A stretch of DNA of 64,000 bases. Source: Argopecten irradians (lineage: Eukaryota > Mollusca > Bivalvia > Pectinida > Pectinidae). Numbering within the stretch: the stretch's first letter is position 1; each line of letters starts with the position of its first letter. The translations under genes and the position numbers were made by a program. The stretch spans positions 9,977,340-10,041,339 of the forward strand of contig NC_091142.1 in NCBI RefSeq assembly GCF_041381155.1, given 5' to 3'. The notes under the pieces were generated by a model. It saw only the letters and a list, made by a program, of their open reading frames with translations. It was not told where the DNA came from and did no database searches. Positions 10,341 through 23,399 of the stretch are shown here, piece after piece.

Positions 10341-13300
10341 CTTGTTGAAGACTGTCAAATTGACAGTTAACCGCTGGCTGATTTACCTTTGGTCTTGCTG
10401 ACGCTGATATTCTGTATATCAACTTATTATCGGGGCATTTATTTTCGATGTTTTCACGTCGAGTTTGGTTTGCGATTTCAAATTTCATTCTTGTACAGTA
10501 ACCGAAACATGTTATCGCTGTTGGAAATCGGTTTGTTTACAGTAACGCTTCATTGCTCATTCACTGAACTTGAATAGGCCTTTTAACCCCCAGGGGGGAT
10601 AAAACGCGATTCCTAAATGGTTCCTCAATATTTATACTGTTTAATTCTGCTAAAGTATCGCTCTATATAATCTTTATCACAAGGTCCGTTAGACTAAAAA
10701 CTAAGTACCGGTATAAGGACTTCGGGATAACAAAAATATGTCCGTAAAGTAAAGTCAGATTTCAGTTGAAATAGGAGCAAACAAAGAAAAACTATTTTCA
10801 AAAATACTGCTATTATTGACTAGAAGCTATATATTGAAAATAGGCAATTTCAAAGTGACCAGACAAAGTGACTGTACTATTTGGAAATATTTTGCCAATT
10901 ATTTCATAAGAAATAGCACCATTCATTTTTATTGTCCATTTTTATGTGGCGTGTGCAACTGCAAATAAAATCATGGATTATGAGTAATGGCTTTCATGTG
11001 GGGAAAGGTAAGAGTTGAAGCAAAATAATTTGCAAAAGTATTTAATGACAAAGGAGAATTCTTGGCGAGGAAAGAGAGAGCTCCTGCAAAATCTGAGGTG
11101 AAAGATGAGGCTACACGCAATGATGTAGAGTCAACTGGACAGTTTAAGATTAAGATATTCAGGAGGAAAGAACGGGACGCGCTGTATAGCAAACGGAATG
11201 TTGAGTTGAACTGTTATAATAACATCTAAGTGTTAGCAGTGCCCCACACATTCATATTGTGATTTTGCATATGTTTCTACAGCTATTAAATATATTAAAT
11301 TCATTCCAAGGCCTCTGTTTTCACTCAGCTCAGTTAAAGCACTGCTACCCAAGACAAGACTCGAGGAAAAGTAGAAATGATAATCGTCAACATTGTGACA
11401 CTGACGCGAAGACAATTGTTTTTGTGTATTTCGGAGTTATTGTTACATTTCTTCAACTTTAAAAGCTTGGTCCGATGATAGGCGCGCCATGTTTAATTCT
11501 GTCAGTGTATTCTTATCATTGCAGCCGGAATAGGGCGACATAATAACGGAAGTTTCGGTCGTATAACCACTGTTAAAACTATCGATATACTTGTATATCT
11601 TTAGTCCTATAGTCAACTCTTTTTCATATAATTTTCAAATGGTTTCTATGTACTTTTTGTATCATGAAATTGAACATTTTCACTATCGAGACGTGAACAT
11701 TCACGCATGTTTAAAAGTTCTCCCTAAACCATCCCACTACTCAACTCAATATATATAAAACAAACATGAGTATACAGGTAATTGTACACGCATCATAACA
11801 AATGCTGTGCATTCCCCCGAAAATGCTAATCCTTGTCAAAATTATCAAAAGAGTTGCCAATTATTCGGGAAATAATTGCCTCTTCATGTCTGCTTTTAAA
11901 ACATTTAAATCACTATACACGCACTGAAAAGTTTGTAAAGCACATTTCTGTAGTCATACAGTATCATGAACACGTAAATACGATTTAATTTGCGTGAGAA
12001 AAGTCGAAAACTTGGTGGTCTTGGCAGTATTAGTATTCATGTAGCGACAGTCACCTGACTGCGTGACAACATGAGAACATCTAAGAAAAACGTCCTGATT
12101 GGAATCGTGAGACATCAAACAATGATATATACATTTATGAATTATGGCAGAGTTTTCAGCGAGATCAATGAAGACTTCATTTATCTAGTTATATAATCAT
12201 TTTCGCTACGTTGATGACTGATTGTCAAGCTTGTCGCTTGCATTTACTGATGCAGACAGTTAATCTCGTATAAATGAACTAAACTGCGAATTAGTTCGTC
12301 TACCATTTGCACGATATTAATATGCTTTATCAATCAATACAAGCAGCAAAACTGATTATCAATCCTTATATTTACGTAAACCAATATACCATTCCCGACA
12401 TTGACAACAGTCGAATCCTATGTATTCGGTATGATAGTATTATACAAATCTGCAACTAGTGTACTAGGTCTACGTTCAGCAATTTTCCGGGGATGTGAGC
12501 CTAAGTCAGTGTTTCATCAAAGTACTATATATTCTTCTAAATCATTTGTATAGTGCTAACAATTTTAATATCACTTTATCAAACATATCTCTATAAGTTT
12601 CTAAAGGTTCATCCATAACTAAAGCGGTGCAAAACTAGGTCACAATGTAATCAATTCAATATGTATTATCACGTCGGTCAGAGGTCAGCCGCGACCAATT
12701 ATCTTCAATGGGAAATGAAGTGATCGAAGTTTAATAGCTTCATTGAGGTGGAGTTTTAAATATAAATATTTAAACATAAAAAGCAGCATCAATGTGCGTT
12801 TACGGATTTTTCACTTCCATATGAAACTTAATATATGCTAGTTTATGGTGTTTCTAATCTTTGTAATTAAGTAGCAAGAGGAGATGTTGGTTTTTCTATT
12901 TAGCTATGGTTGAAAGTATAAAACACATTTGGAAATCACTTGGTATTCATAGAGCTTAGGGATTTTTTTTCAAAATCGTTACATAGATTCTTTATTTCAG
13001 ATCATTGAAGATTCTTTATTTCTAGGTTGTATCTTATGTAAATGCATATAATGGCTATTCATGAGGTTATCCAGGATTATATTATACAAAGGATTCTTAA
13101 GATTGAACTTAGAACTTCAAAGTTTTCGGTAAAAAAATTTCAATTGGATGTTAGAGTTTGTAGCATTGCAATTGGGATAATGAGTTTAGAAACAAGTTAC
13201 CTGTATTTTACAAGAGTTAAATTTTAAACAGAGTATTGTCACCCCCAATATGTTGTGAAGTGCTGTAAACAATTTGTATACAGTGTATTTAATTTCAATT

Positions 13301-14216
13301 GAATTGACAGACTAGTCGTGTACTGGAAAAAGTCGCAACAAATTCTGTCGGAGTGAAATTACATGAAAACGGAACAATAGTTGCATTCCTTTTCAACGTT
13401 TCAATTTTAAATATTAATTGATTTTAAATAGATATCAACCTTAATAAGCTGTCGGCATTTGTTAACTTTAATTATTATTGTAGGTGTAAACGTACTTATT
13501 TTAGTAATGATATTATTTCCGGACTTTTCACACTTTCTTTGAAGCGTTCATTCATGTACAGCGCTCAATTGGTGGATTTTTTTCAGTATTGAACGACCAA
13601 ATTGCACTTTCTTATATCCACATAAGTGTAAATTTGTAGTCGGTCATGGAGTGGATATCATCTCTTTTGTGGAACATGTTCGCCATGTTAATATTTTAAT
13701 TGGTATTAAATGGACTAAATCGCTAAAAAAATCATGTAATAAAAGATAAAAAGAATTATAGGACTAAAATTTATTGTAAAAGTTGTGTACTTTGTGTTAA
13801 TAACAATATTAAAAAAATTGTATAACAATTTTGTTCAAAATGGAGAAAACTGAAAATAAATAGGACCGACCTAGTCACTATTTCATATTACTATCTTTCG
13901 GCGAGTGTAAACAACTCCTATGTGCATGCGCGACGCGTGAACATTCCAAACATCCGATCGAAGGAAATCCCATCTGTCTAATGGACATATCTACTATCGA
14001 TTGAAAACAAATTTATCGACTACAGGTTCCTGATTACTGTGTTAATCTAATAAACGTTGAAACGTATGCAAAAAGTTTTGTGAAGAGTTTCTAAGTGTAA
14101 ATAATCCTATACTGTACAGGTTTTTGTAGCCATAAGAAGGGTTTCATTATATTATATGGTTTTATACTTGCTTCTACCATTATTTTATTTTCATTTGTCA
14201 TGATATTATGTACTAT
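10341..14216. other. Intergenic, AT-rich, no gene recognised
   Basis: One stretch, 11029-11229 plus, is open for 66 codons without a Met and has a protein-like composition (Lys/Glu-rich, ends 'YSKRNVELNCYNNI' before TAA). I cannot assign it; it may be a gene or transposon relic. The rest holds nothing I recognise. Confidence 0.4.
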
Positions 14217-14325
14217 TCCGCTAAACCTGCCAATAATGTCAGGCATTTAAAAAAAATTCCTAATATATAGACTTTATAATAAGGAAAAATGGCGAAAAAC
14301 TAATAATATAGGCATGTTAAGCGGA
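14217..14325. mobile_element. MITE copy 1 (TIR TCCGCTAAACCTGCC)
   Basis: The left end 'tccgctaaacctgcc' pairs with the right end 'ggcatgttaagcgga' at 13 of 15 positions. The interior is AT-rich. A relative with the same ends lies at 45488-45616. No transposase is encoded. The superfamily is not assigned. Confidence 0.6.
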
Positions 14326-14384
14326 CTAAGTAAGTACGTGTATTTCTTTTATCATTATATCAATATTTGACATTCCGTATACAT

Positions 14385-14630
14385 TGTATATCCTTAGTTA
14401 TAATGTATATCCGTCTAATAGGCATTTCCTATATATCTCTAGTTATAGTCTTTATCAGTCTAATGGACTTTCCTTATATAGCCCTAGCTATAATATATAT
14501 CCGACTAATGGAAATTCCCTATATATCCTTAGTTATAGTGTCTATCCGTCTAATGGACATTCCCTATATATACCTAGTTATAGTCTCTATCCGTCTAATA
14601 GACATTCCCCTATATGTCACTAGTTATATA
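14385..14630 (+). repeat. 45-bp tandem repeat, about 5.5 units
   Basis: Units follow the pattern 'ctatatatccttagttatag' then 'tctatccgtctaatggacattcc'. Because 45 is a multiple of three, the array is open in two frames for up to 130 codons, which gives a false impression of coding. Confidence 0.85.
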
Positions 14631-14889
14631 ACTTTTTTACATCTGATTTACTTTAAAAAAATCAGCCTAACTATATATCTAAATTTTATGTGTACTTTTA
14701 TGTATTCAAAGCAGAAATACATATACATTGTAGACCTATGTACATATATGTTTGCTTAATAATGTACATGTACACCTGTATTCATGTATAATATATACAT
14801 AATTAACGGGTGAAATTACCTCTTACTTCTTGTCATATTTCCAACAAATACTCTAAAGCTTCATAGAACTATGCTGTTTTACTTGGCAA

Positions 14890-15075
14890 TGTAGATACAT
14901 GGGCGTAGGAAGCGGGTGTGGGAGGTGGGGGTCGGGGTTGGAGGGGGTCAGGGGGAGGGCAATTGCCTCCGCGTTTCCCAGGACAAGGGCAAACATTTCT
15001 TGTTGCCCCCACTCCATTTTCGTCGACTGAAATGTTCTAAAATTGCACATTTGAAAGAAAAAAGGGTGCTCCTGC
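14890..15075. repeat. Dispersed repeat with a G-rich block
   Basis: The start 'catgggcgtaggaagcggg', followed after the G-tract by 'gggcaattgcctcc' and 'cccaggacaagggcaaa', resembles a repeat I know from marine invertebrate genomes. The block 14918-14959 has at least six runs of three or more G and meets the usual G-quadruplex pattern on the plus strand. No gene is present. Confidence 0.4.
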
Positions 15076-15394
15076 ACATTTTCGTGAACTAGACTTAAAA
15101 TGTCAATCAGGGGATTCTACGTACTATTTTAAAAAATGTCTCTTAAAAGATGCATCTGTTTATATGACTTAGCAAAACAATTAATTCATTATTATTTTGT
15201 GTTAAACAACAATGTACCGATGGTGTGAAGCCTGTATGTTCAGATCGAGTTGCATAGATATGACGGAATTCACAATTACCAATTCTTAATGCAGGTAACT
15301 TTAAATAAAAAAAAATACTATGTTAAGAACGCTTTAAAATCATTAAAATATATCGTAAAACTCGTCACAGCCATTCTAAATCTAACATTTTTAC

Positions 15395-15560
15395 CCGGGG
15401 AGACCCTCGGACCTCCTCAAACACCCAAATCTCCCACATTCATCAAAATGCATCGTAAAATTCTAAATCGTAATGTATTTACATTTACGGACCCCTCAAA
15501 CACCGAATTCTCGCGTCTTCGGCGCTCTCAAATTCATCAAAATGCATCGTTAAACTCATC
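15395..15560 (+). repeat. Partial duplicated repeat ('catcaaaatgcatcg')
   Basis: The phrase 'attcatcaaaatgcatcg' occurs at about 15439 and 15532 with similar flanks (93-bp spacing), and 'atatcgtaaaactcgtcac' just upstream is a third weaker match. It lies in an otherwise AT-rich stretch (15076-16490) where I see nothing else. Confidence 0.4.
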
Positions 15561-16494
15561 TTATTGTGGAAATGGCTTATTAAATGAAAATATAAGCAGT
15601 GATTGCCATATGGTCGACACGCATTCGTATAAAACATACATTGGGGGTTGTAGCATACATATTATGGTAAGCGCATTAAAAATATGACAAACAATGCTTA
15701 AATGGTAGACAAGATATATTGAGTAATATTACTCATTAATTGTATGTGTAGCATATGATCAATGAAATTAGAAAAAAACGATAGTCTTATAAAACACAAT
15801 ATGATCATTTTATTAATTTAAAACCATGTTGTAACAAAACAATCGTTTTCCAAAGATTACAAATACAGAACTATTTTAGTTAGCAAACTATTCACAGAAA
15901 TGAAAAAAATGAAAACATCATAACTATGTCTGAAATATGGCAATTGTTATATGGATATAATTTTCACAATAAATTCGAAAAGTACCTGCTACAAACAGCA
16001 TACATTTTTATTTTTATTTTATTTGTTGTATTATATTAAAAGCATACGGGTCGTTATCATTATGAAAATTTAATCAATAATGAACAAATATAAATAATCA
16101 CCTTCCTTTAATATGTTAGCATAAAACCATATCGACTTCAGACATCATGGCTGATATATAATAAGTAGAAATAACAAAATAATTTAATATCAACAACTTT
16201 TAAATACATATCTTAACGACAAGCTATTGGCAAATGGCATACAAGTATTAAACTATACCAGCTGTTCGTTTTAACATATACATATATTGTAGAATGATAG
16301 CATTTTGAGGAGGTTGATTTACGTTTCCATATAACAATGACAAGTTATCAAATCCTAGACCTAATATCAATTATCGATTGTCATCAAGGTACTTGTGATT
16401 AAAAAAAATCATAAGGTACTTATCAAGTTATTGTTATTTTAAATAAATAATAGAAAAAAATATTATTTTACATCGATTGCGAAACAAGTAATAC

Positions 16495-16678
16495 AACTTA
16501 TGCAATTCGATAATCCGGATGTTAGCGCGCGGGATGTCTTAGAGTGGGAGTGCCCGGAGAAAACCCACATGATCGGACAGGTGACACCTAACACTTTCAT
16601 GTCCGTGCTGAGGATCGAATTCTGGCCTGCTAGGTGAACGGCGAGCGGCTTGTTAACCGCTGCACTACCCAATCATCC
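16495..16678 (-). mobile_element. tRNA-derived SINE, minus strand
   Basis: Read on the minus strand it starts with a tRNA-like head: A box 'tagtgcagcggtt', then B box 'gaattcgatcc', followed by 'gtgggttttctccgggcac', the conserved 'tttctccggg' block. It is related to, but not the same subfamily as, the SINE at 1455. The poly-A or tail repeat was not identified. Confidence 0.65.
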
Positions 16679-17289
16679 AAATGTTACCTTATTGTTCCTT
16701 TCCAATGGTATGGTCATCGATTGTAATTTCAAATAAAAGTCAAGTATCACGTATCTATAACGGGAATACTTAAACGAATGTCAGAAGAAACAGATCGAAT
16801 GAGATATGCATTTTTATAAGATAAAACAATCTAACCAAACTAAACCTTCGTTTTCAAAACATTTGTGTATGTGATATGAGAAGGTATGCTACTTAATCTA
16901 CGTTTAAGCGTAAAATAGTTGGATTGAAGTTATCCCCCTTGTAATGCAGAAACTTGGTTGAAATGACACAAATTAACGAATTAACGAGATAATAGCTGCA
17001 CTGATTGGGTCTATATTCATGGCATACATATAATTATGTAATAAACATTGTTACTGAAATATTTTCATTTTCAATCTTTACCTTGATCACAACTAAGTCA
17101 CTCTCTTCATCAAGATATCTCGCTTCGGTGATCACTATTTCCGGAATTCATACAGTGCAGTTTGACCACTGTAAAATATTCATGAGTACCACCAGTACCA
17201 TCATTCTGCTACAAAAACCAACTATATGCCATAAAATACCTACACAGGACTTGAGGAAGATTGTTTCATTGATTTATAACATTTTTGAG

Positions 17290-17340
17290 AGTGAAATATA
17301 TGGTTTTACGGTGAACATAAAAGCGATATATTTCACTCCA
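17290..17340. repeat. Short inverted repeat (13-bp perfect arms)
   Basis: GAGTGAAATATAT near 17290 is matched by ATATATTTCACTC ending near 17340, with a spacer of about 24 bases. It could be the end of a MITE or chance in AT-rich DNA. Confidence 0.4.
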
Positions 17341-17774
17341 GTAAAACTATCATAATCCCAAAAGATATTGCGAGTAGTGTTGAAACAAAGTCAGTTTTCT
17401 ACGATGTTGAAATAAAGTTTGAAATACCGTCAGACATTCGCTAATGCTTTCAGAAACAACACTTAGGCAGGATAAAAGATAAAGCTCGGACATCGTATAT
17501 GCGATGCATTTTCTGCTTACAAAAACTCATATAAGAACATATAATATATGTAACGAATACATACCAGCACTTTCCAACAAGCATATGCTAACATACAAAC
17601 AGGAAATCAATACAGATCTGATACATCTGATAACCCTCCCTTATCAGATACAGTAATAGTTTTACTGAAGTTCCATTTAAATATCATTTCTGTTAACATG
17701 TGGTTGGTCTGTCCATATGTTTATCTAATGATGTCCTGGTATATATTTAGACTATTAATTTTTTATCGCTTCAG

Positions 17775-19242
17775 GTCAGAAAAAGAAAGTGTTGGCCTTA
17801 TCCAAGGAGTAGGACTGTGGTGAGCTCAGTAGCTGGATAAAAAGCATCACAAACTACTTGTACTGGGTTGCTATCTTTAGGGAACAACATTCAGAATATC
17901 CATGAGGGTCATGGTCACCGGTTTCTAAAGTGCCTTCACCCCGATCTAGGAGGACAGGAGCGGAGGAAGAGGTGGTTAAAAGCAGGTACTAAAGTGCCAT
18001 GTAGAAATAGATGTATTTGTTGCCTCGAAAATTTGACATTTTTTTGTCCACACGGTTACCTCTTTGTCCCATATTGGCTAAATAATTGAAACAGTAAAAA
18101 GTTGCAATTTGTTTTTAATTTGATTTATTTTCTTGAATTTAGAAGTATTAAAGAAAGCAGTTGTTATTGTTTGTTTATATGAATTTGTATACTGACAACT
18201 TTAAAATATCTTTGATTGTTTTTTTAAAAAGGTTATTTATTTCACAGGGACTAAAAGTTTGGAAAAACTTCTGCCACTGCTGGACAACGGTCAGACAAAT
18301 CTGGACATACCGATGCTGTCTACCTCCAAACAAACTTCAGAACTGGAAGGATACCATTTTGCACCGAAAATGCATGGGTTCTCCTATTATGGGATGGTAT
18401 GTCGGTAGGAAACATTTTATTCAAATGCTTGTGTTATCTTATAATATATCTGTCTTTGATTTTATATCTCGGTTAAAGAATGAATTGTTTTTTGATTGAT
18501 AGTAATTGCGTCAATGGCAATATTAATTTTTATAATGCTGTCTTAAGTGAAGTCATACTTTGTTCTAAGTATAATCATGATGTATTTCCCCTACTTTACC
18601 GAATTACAAATTCCTATTTTTTTTCTTGCAGACTTCTCCTCACTGCTCTTCATTTTAACGAAAATGGAGGAAGAGAGCTGGCAGTTTCTAAAGATGGCAC
18701 TGCCTGTGTGAACATTGTGTTCCCAAACACAAAAAGGGCAACTATGCTGTCCGTAAACTCAAGACAGATCCAACCTACAGTAAGTTTACTGATTATCAAA
18801 TATAATTGATTTCCTTGCAGCAATATTCATTTTATTTGTCTCATCCTAAAAAATGGAGACCGTTACATGGGTCAACTCAAGGTCTGGTTTGGTATCTTCT
18901 AGATAATCGGAAAGTAACTATGCTATTCAAAATGAAGACAATGAGTCAAATGAGAGGAGAGAAATTTAATACAAAAATTATATATATATATTTTTTTTCA
19001 TTTTCATCAATTGAACATGATTGTGGCAACATGTTATACATTTATTGTTTTATCATAACAGATTACGTCCTTGAGCTGCTGCAAAGCACATTTCAGCGAG
19101 TAAAAACAAAACATTTGGCAAAGACCCAGGACATACTGATGGATCCACCCCAAGTCTGTGTAGGTTTTTTTATCGGCCACCGAAGCAGGACGCAATATCA
19201 TCACATCAATCACGATTTGTGTGTGATGAATTTTTTCAGTGA
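17775..19242 (+). pseudogene. Decayed multi-exon gene of an uncharacterised multi-copy animal family
   Basis: Four splice-bounded pieces read in order: 17775-17985 (ELSSWIKSITNYLYWVA, then NIQNIHEGHGHRFLKC and ERRKRWLKAG), 18248-18396 (GTKSLEKLLPLL, FAPKMHGFSYYGM), 18632-18779 (LLLTALHFNENGGRELA, then KGNYAVRKLKTDPTY) and 19062-19242 (NYVLELLQSTFQRVK, then RPPKQDAISSHQSRF, stop). The WLKAGTK and ALHFNEN signatures match a family I know as repeated, unnamed proteins in fish and invertebrates; function is unknown. Decay: an in-frame TAG near 17810, a gap of about 15-20 codons near 17868, and one-base losses in the A-run near 18730 and the T-run near 19166. Splice sites are still good. A transposon origin is possible but unproven. 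Confidence 0.65.
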
Positions 19243-19725
19243 TCACCATAATTGAAGCCGGTGAATTCATTTTCATCTTGACTAGGGAAAGTCTGTCTGA
19301 TGATGTGAACTGCGTAGGCAGGAAGTAGGACTAGAAAAAACCCAACACCATCGAACAAGTATTATGTATGCAGTGTAGCGATATCGCCTGAAGTCATCAA
19401 AAGAAAACATTGAACCCAACAGTAGAAAAGAAATGCACTATTATTTTATGTCTTAGTCATTTTTTTTCTGTGTGAAATTCGTACATTATATTGTTTTATA
19501 TTCAATATTATATCGGTATAATTATTTCCAGAACGTTAAGTACTGTTTACTAATTATTACGATTGAAGTAAAATTAGTCATTGGGTTGCCAACAAACATT
19601 CTCATGAATGTGATATCATGAATCTGAGTCAATTTAGCCAATCCGTATATTTTACACTTATTCATGAATAAGTTGCCATATACCGTTTGTATTTTTTTAC
19701 ATTCAGTGAAGTTGTAGTTACTTAC

Positions 19726-21283
19726 GCTGGACTTTCTGGAATGTTGACATTGTGGTATTGTCTGAATGTCTGGTATGCCGTTCTCAAAGCAAACACATTA
19801 AGGCTAACAGTAGCAAATCCAGGATGTAGAGTGATGCATTTTAAATCTGGTATCTCTCCTCGAATGTGTAATTCATGATCTCGGCACATCATATACATTC
19901 TGTGGTTGTTGGTATTCCATGGCAAATTTCACATTGGCACCTACAAAATGAAATTCATTGTGTATTCATCTTTATAAACTTGTACATGCAGGTCTTCTTT
20001 TTGAAATAATTGAAACTGGTGATTATACATGTTCTGTATATTCTGGTAACATGATCCAAAATGAAATGAGGACTACTTCAAAATTGTATTTGTTTTTGTT
20101 TACTCATGGGTTGTTCAGTGGTTTAAGAAATTTGCACTGCCTTTATCATTTATGTTTTATATCATCGTTATATATTCAGTGTTCATACATTCCCCTACTC
20201 AGTCTAACAACTGTTGCAGTACAACAAGACATCGGACATACCCTTTGATCTTGAATTTTAATTAACCAAGACTAGGTAAACTAATGAATGACAGTAAATT
20301 AGAATGCATTATCCTTTTGCCAGCACTACTGAAGGGAAATAACGTGCATGTTGTCGATTATCCCTTATTTATATGGTAATAAATGTATTTAAATTGACAA
20401 ATTATATATGAATCCGAAATAAAACATGATAAAAATAGCTAAAAGTATATCTACATAATGAACATCTAAGGAATAAGTATAAGTTGCTATCGCTCAAAAA
20501 CCTATTTTCAAATAAGTATAAATACATTGATACATGTACAGTATTTACACTGTCATTCGCAAATTATCAGATGAATTTACATGTATTCCTCAATATGAAT
20601 TTTTAGATGGGTTAGGTCATACCATGTACAATACCAGTACTAGCAAGCGACCAGTTCGCGCCGGATACCAAATTTTCGCCATCGAAAGTGTACTTTTATG
20701 ATTGATCAGGCAAGAATTTTCAAACCATTTTTGTGGAAATCAGCATAGTAGGTCTTCTATCAGGAGATTGCTTTAAATAATGACTAAATTTGCATGTTAA
20801 CTGTGCAGATACAGATACGTTGGTGCGAATTGGTACTCGGAGAGAACTGGTCGCCTACCAGTAGGCCTACTCGATATGTCTCAAGAAGAGACCCCTTGAC
20901 AAACGTGCAAAGTACATGAAAGTATCCATGACATCTATAAAACATACAGAGAGCCAAGCACCATATCCAAAACGAAAGTATTTCGGGATAGAAGTCAGTC
21001 AAATTATAAGGGGCAAAAGTCCATTATTTAGAATAATTTATGTAACTTCCAGTCAGTTGACCACAAGTGGTCGTCGGATTTCTGAGCCGATAACGGATCG
21101 TCCTCAATATCTTCATCACTTTCTAATTCTGGCTCAAACTGTATGGTATGGTTGTATGGATCCTTCTGCATTCTCGCACTCGTAATCCGATGACGAATAT
21201 CCCATATTGAAATCGCAATCCGATTCTGAGCACGAATCTCGTCTTGAGGCAGAGTCGTCACTGGTAGTACTTAAGGCGTCCAT
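19726..21283 (-). pseudogene. Decayed gene resembling P2X7 ballast-domain (zinc) proteins
   Basis: Minus strand. The first piece (21283 to about 21046) starts with Met, is Ser/Asp-rich (MDALSTTSDDSASRR, then SIQPYH) and, after a frame change, reads QFEPELESDEDIEDD and STDW. This acidic 'FEP...SDxD...TDW' pattern is typical of invertebrate proteins sharing the P2X7 C-terminal ballast domain. The second piece (19940-19726, acceptor 'ttttgtag', donor AGC|GTAAGT) reads CITLHPGFATVSLNVFALRT and AYQTFRQYHN, matching the 'C...HPGF..VCLN...L..A...YR' part of that domain. The middle cysteine cluster was not found. It ends toward the end of the neighbouring decayed gene. Identification is from memory of the family, without a search. 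Confidence 0.55.
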
Positions 21284-21522
21284 CTTGCGTGTTCACTGTG
21301 TGACGTAACGATTTTTAGTGTACTACGTACTACACACATATTTGCCACACGCTGATTGGCTTTTACCGGCAGGTGCAAACAGCGTTGATTTTCAGGCCAT
21401 ATCATCGGCCCCAGTGGACCGATTTTCATGCGGTTTTCGACATCTTCATATTGGGATTATTTTACTTACTTCATTTCAATATCATTTCGCATTACACGAA
21501 CACTTTAAACAATGAATATAGA

Positions 21523-22075
21523 TTAACGAGGTGACCCCTGGTAACCATTGTATTAAAAAGTAAAAACTTTTAAGTACAAAAGTAAAGTTAGGTGACCCGG
21601 GGAATCATTGTTTTAAACAGTAATTATATATAGTGACCCCGGGGAACCATATGGTATTGATAAGAGTATGTATGTAGACGATGACCCCGGAGAACCATGG
21701 TATTAACAAAGTATTATCACAACGATGACCCCAATGAACCAAGGTATTGATAGAGCATATATCAAGACGGTGACCCTGAAGAACCAAGGTATTGATAGAG
21801 TGTATATCAGGACGATGACCCGGGGAACCATAGTATTAACAAAGTATTATCACAACGATGACCTAATGCACCAAGGTATTGATAGAGCATATATCAAGAC
21901 GGTGACCCTCGGGAACTGTGGTATTAAACAATGGATGTAAATTAACGAGGTGACCCCTGGTAACCATTGTATTAAACAGTTAAAACTTTTAAGTACAAAA
22001 GTAAAGTTAGGTGACCCGGGGAATCATTGTTTTAAAGAGTAATTATATACGGTGATCCAGGGGAACCACAGTATG
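21523..22075 (+). repeat. ~50-bp minisatellite with higher-order duplication
   Basis: Units carry 'gatgaccccggggaaccat' followed by 'ggtattaa' or 'ggtattgatagag'. A block at about 21523-21640 ('gaggtgacccctggtaacc', 'aagtacaaaagtaaagttag') recurs at about 21940-22050, some 415 bp later, so the array has at least two levels of periodicity. Confidence 0.8.
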
Positions 22076-23399
22076 AAGCGGCGTCTATGTTAATGTTTTT
22101 AGTGATCAAATATCAAATTCTATAAGATGTACTATAATTTGATAATCAAAGTCTGAAAAAAACATCCAAGTCATACTGTTATATCAATGAATTAAGTCTG
22201 TTTATAAGGTACTACACAATATCGCGCGATGCCATTTTTCCTAGTGATCGGTGATATGACTACGTGAACCGGAAATGGATAAGATTTTCAAAGATTATCC
22301 GGATTATATATCTTAGAATTTACATCGGATACATGGTCAGTATCTTACAGTACAAGTTTTATTTTAGTGTCGACACGGAAAGGCGAGATGACTCGGCAAA
22401 ATCTCGTCATCTCCTCTCATCTCACAACCGATACCAACATCGATATTGATTACAGCAAAATACAAAAAAATGTCTAACGTTGAAAGTACATGTATGGGTT
22501 TGTATATTCATTATTTACATAAACCAGTCTGGACATTAAAACAAATTATCTATTTCATCTAGACATATAATGCTTTGCAAATTCCATACACCGACTGCAA
22601 GGAGACGTCGTAGACCTATCGCGACCCACGATGCACTCGATCGTTGTCTTATATTATGTAACTTTTCATCGATTATTTGATCCAGATATATTTGTCTTCG
22701 ACTGTTATGTTTAGAACTATGAATATGTGGAAGGAACGTGTGTACAAGATAAAAACAATTCATCTCAACTGCTATTCCGGGACCGTAAAATGTAATATTG
22801 GTCACCTCAGCCCAAAACACAGGGGGCACGCAAGTTATTCATTAAATTGAAATCCCTCATTATACATAGTACATGTATACACAGCTACATGTATAAAACA
22901 CACAGCCCAATGATGTAAGTACATGCATTGTAGAATCCCCCACTCGTGCTGGCAACATCATTCTGAATGTTATATATAGTTATATATTTCCATTCCTAAT
23001 CAAGTTGGACTCAATGAAACAACTTAAAAATCCTGTTTCATTTGCCCATGAACTTAATAAAGGTAAGAACTTGGGTATCCATGTTTAAGGGGAGTCAACT
23101 CTTACACAAGACACAACTCAAATCATATTTAATTGAGATTTACAAAATACTTGTTAAAAAAAGATATAAAAAACAAAATAAAATAAAAATCAATTAATAA
23201 ATTGTATCTGTAAATTTCTAAAATTTTAAACATGCAAAAAATAATGTCTGCTAAACTCTGCTAAGATTAGTAAGAATGGCTGGGATTCATTATAGAGTGT
23301 TTACCAACCAAATGTCAGAAAATGTGGATCCCCAAAGCCTAGTAGAAAATATACTGAGTGATTCTGACACATAATTACTTATTGATGTTGTTCTTGACA
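22076..23399. other. Intergenic, no gene recognised
   Basis: AT-rich. A minus-strand frame at 22536-22829 is open for 97 codons but shows no motif I know and lacks splice support. 'gagatgactcggcaaaatc' near 22385 resembles a dispersed repeat. Confidence 0.35.

Noticed and set aside
14367-14759. 130-codon frame
   Set aside because: It is produced by a 45-bp tandem repeat and has no protein motif.
22536-22829. 97-codon minus-strand frame
   Set aside because: No recognisable domain; could be chance. Recorded in the intergenic entry.
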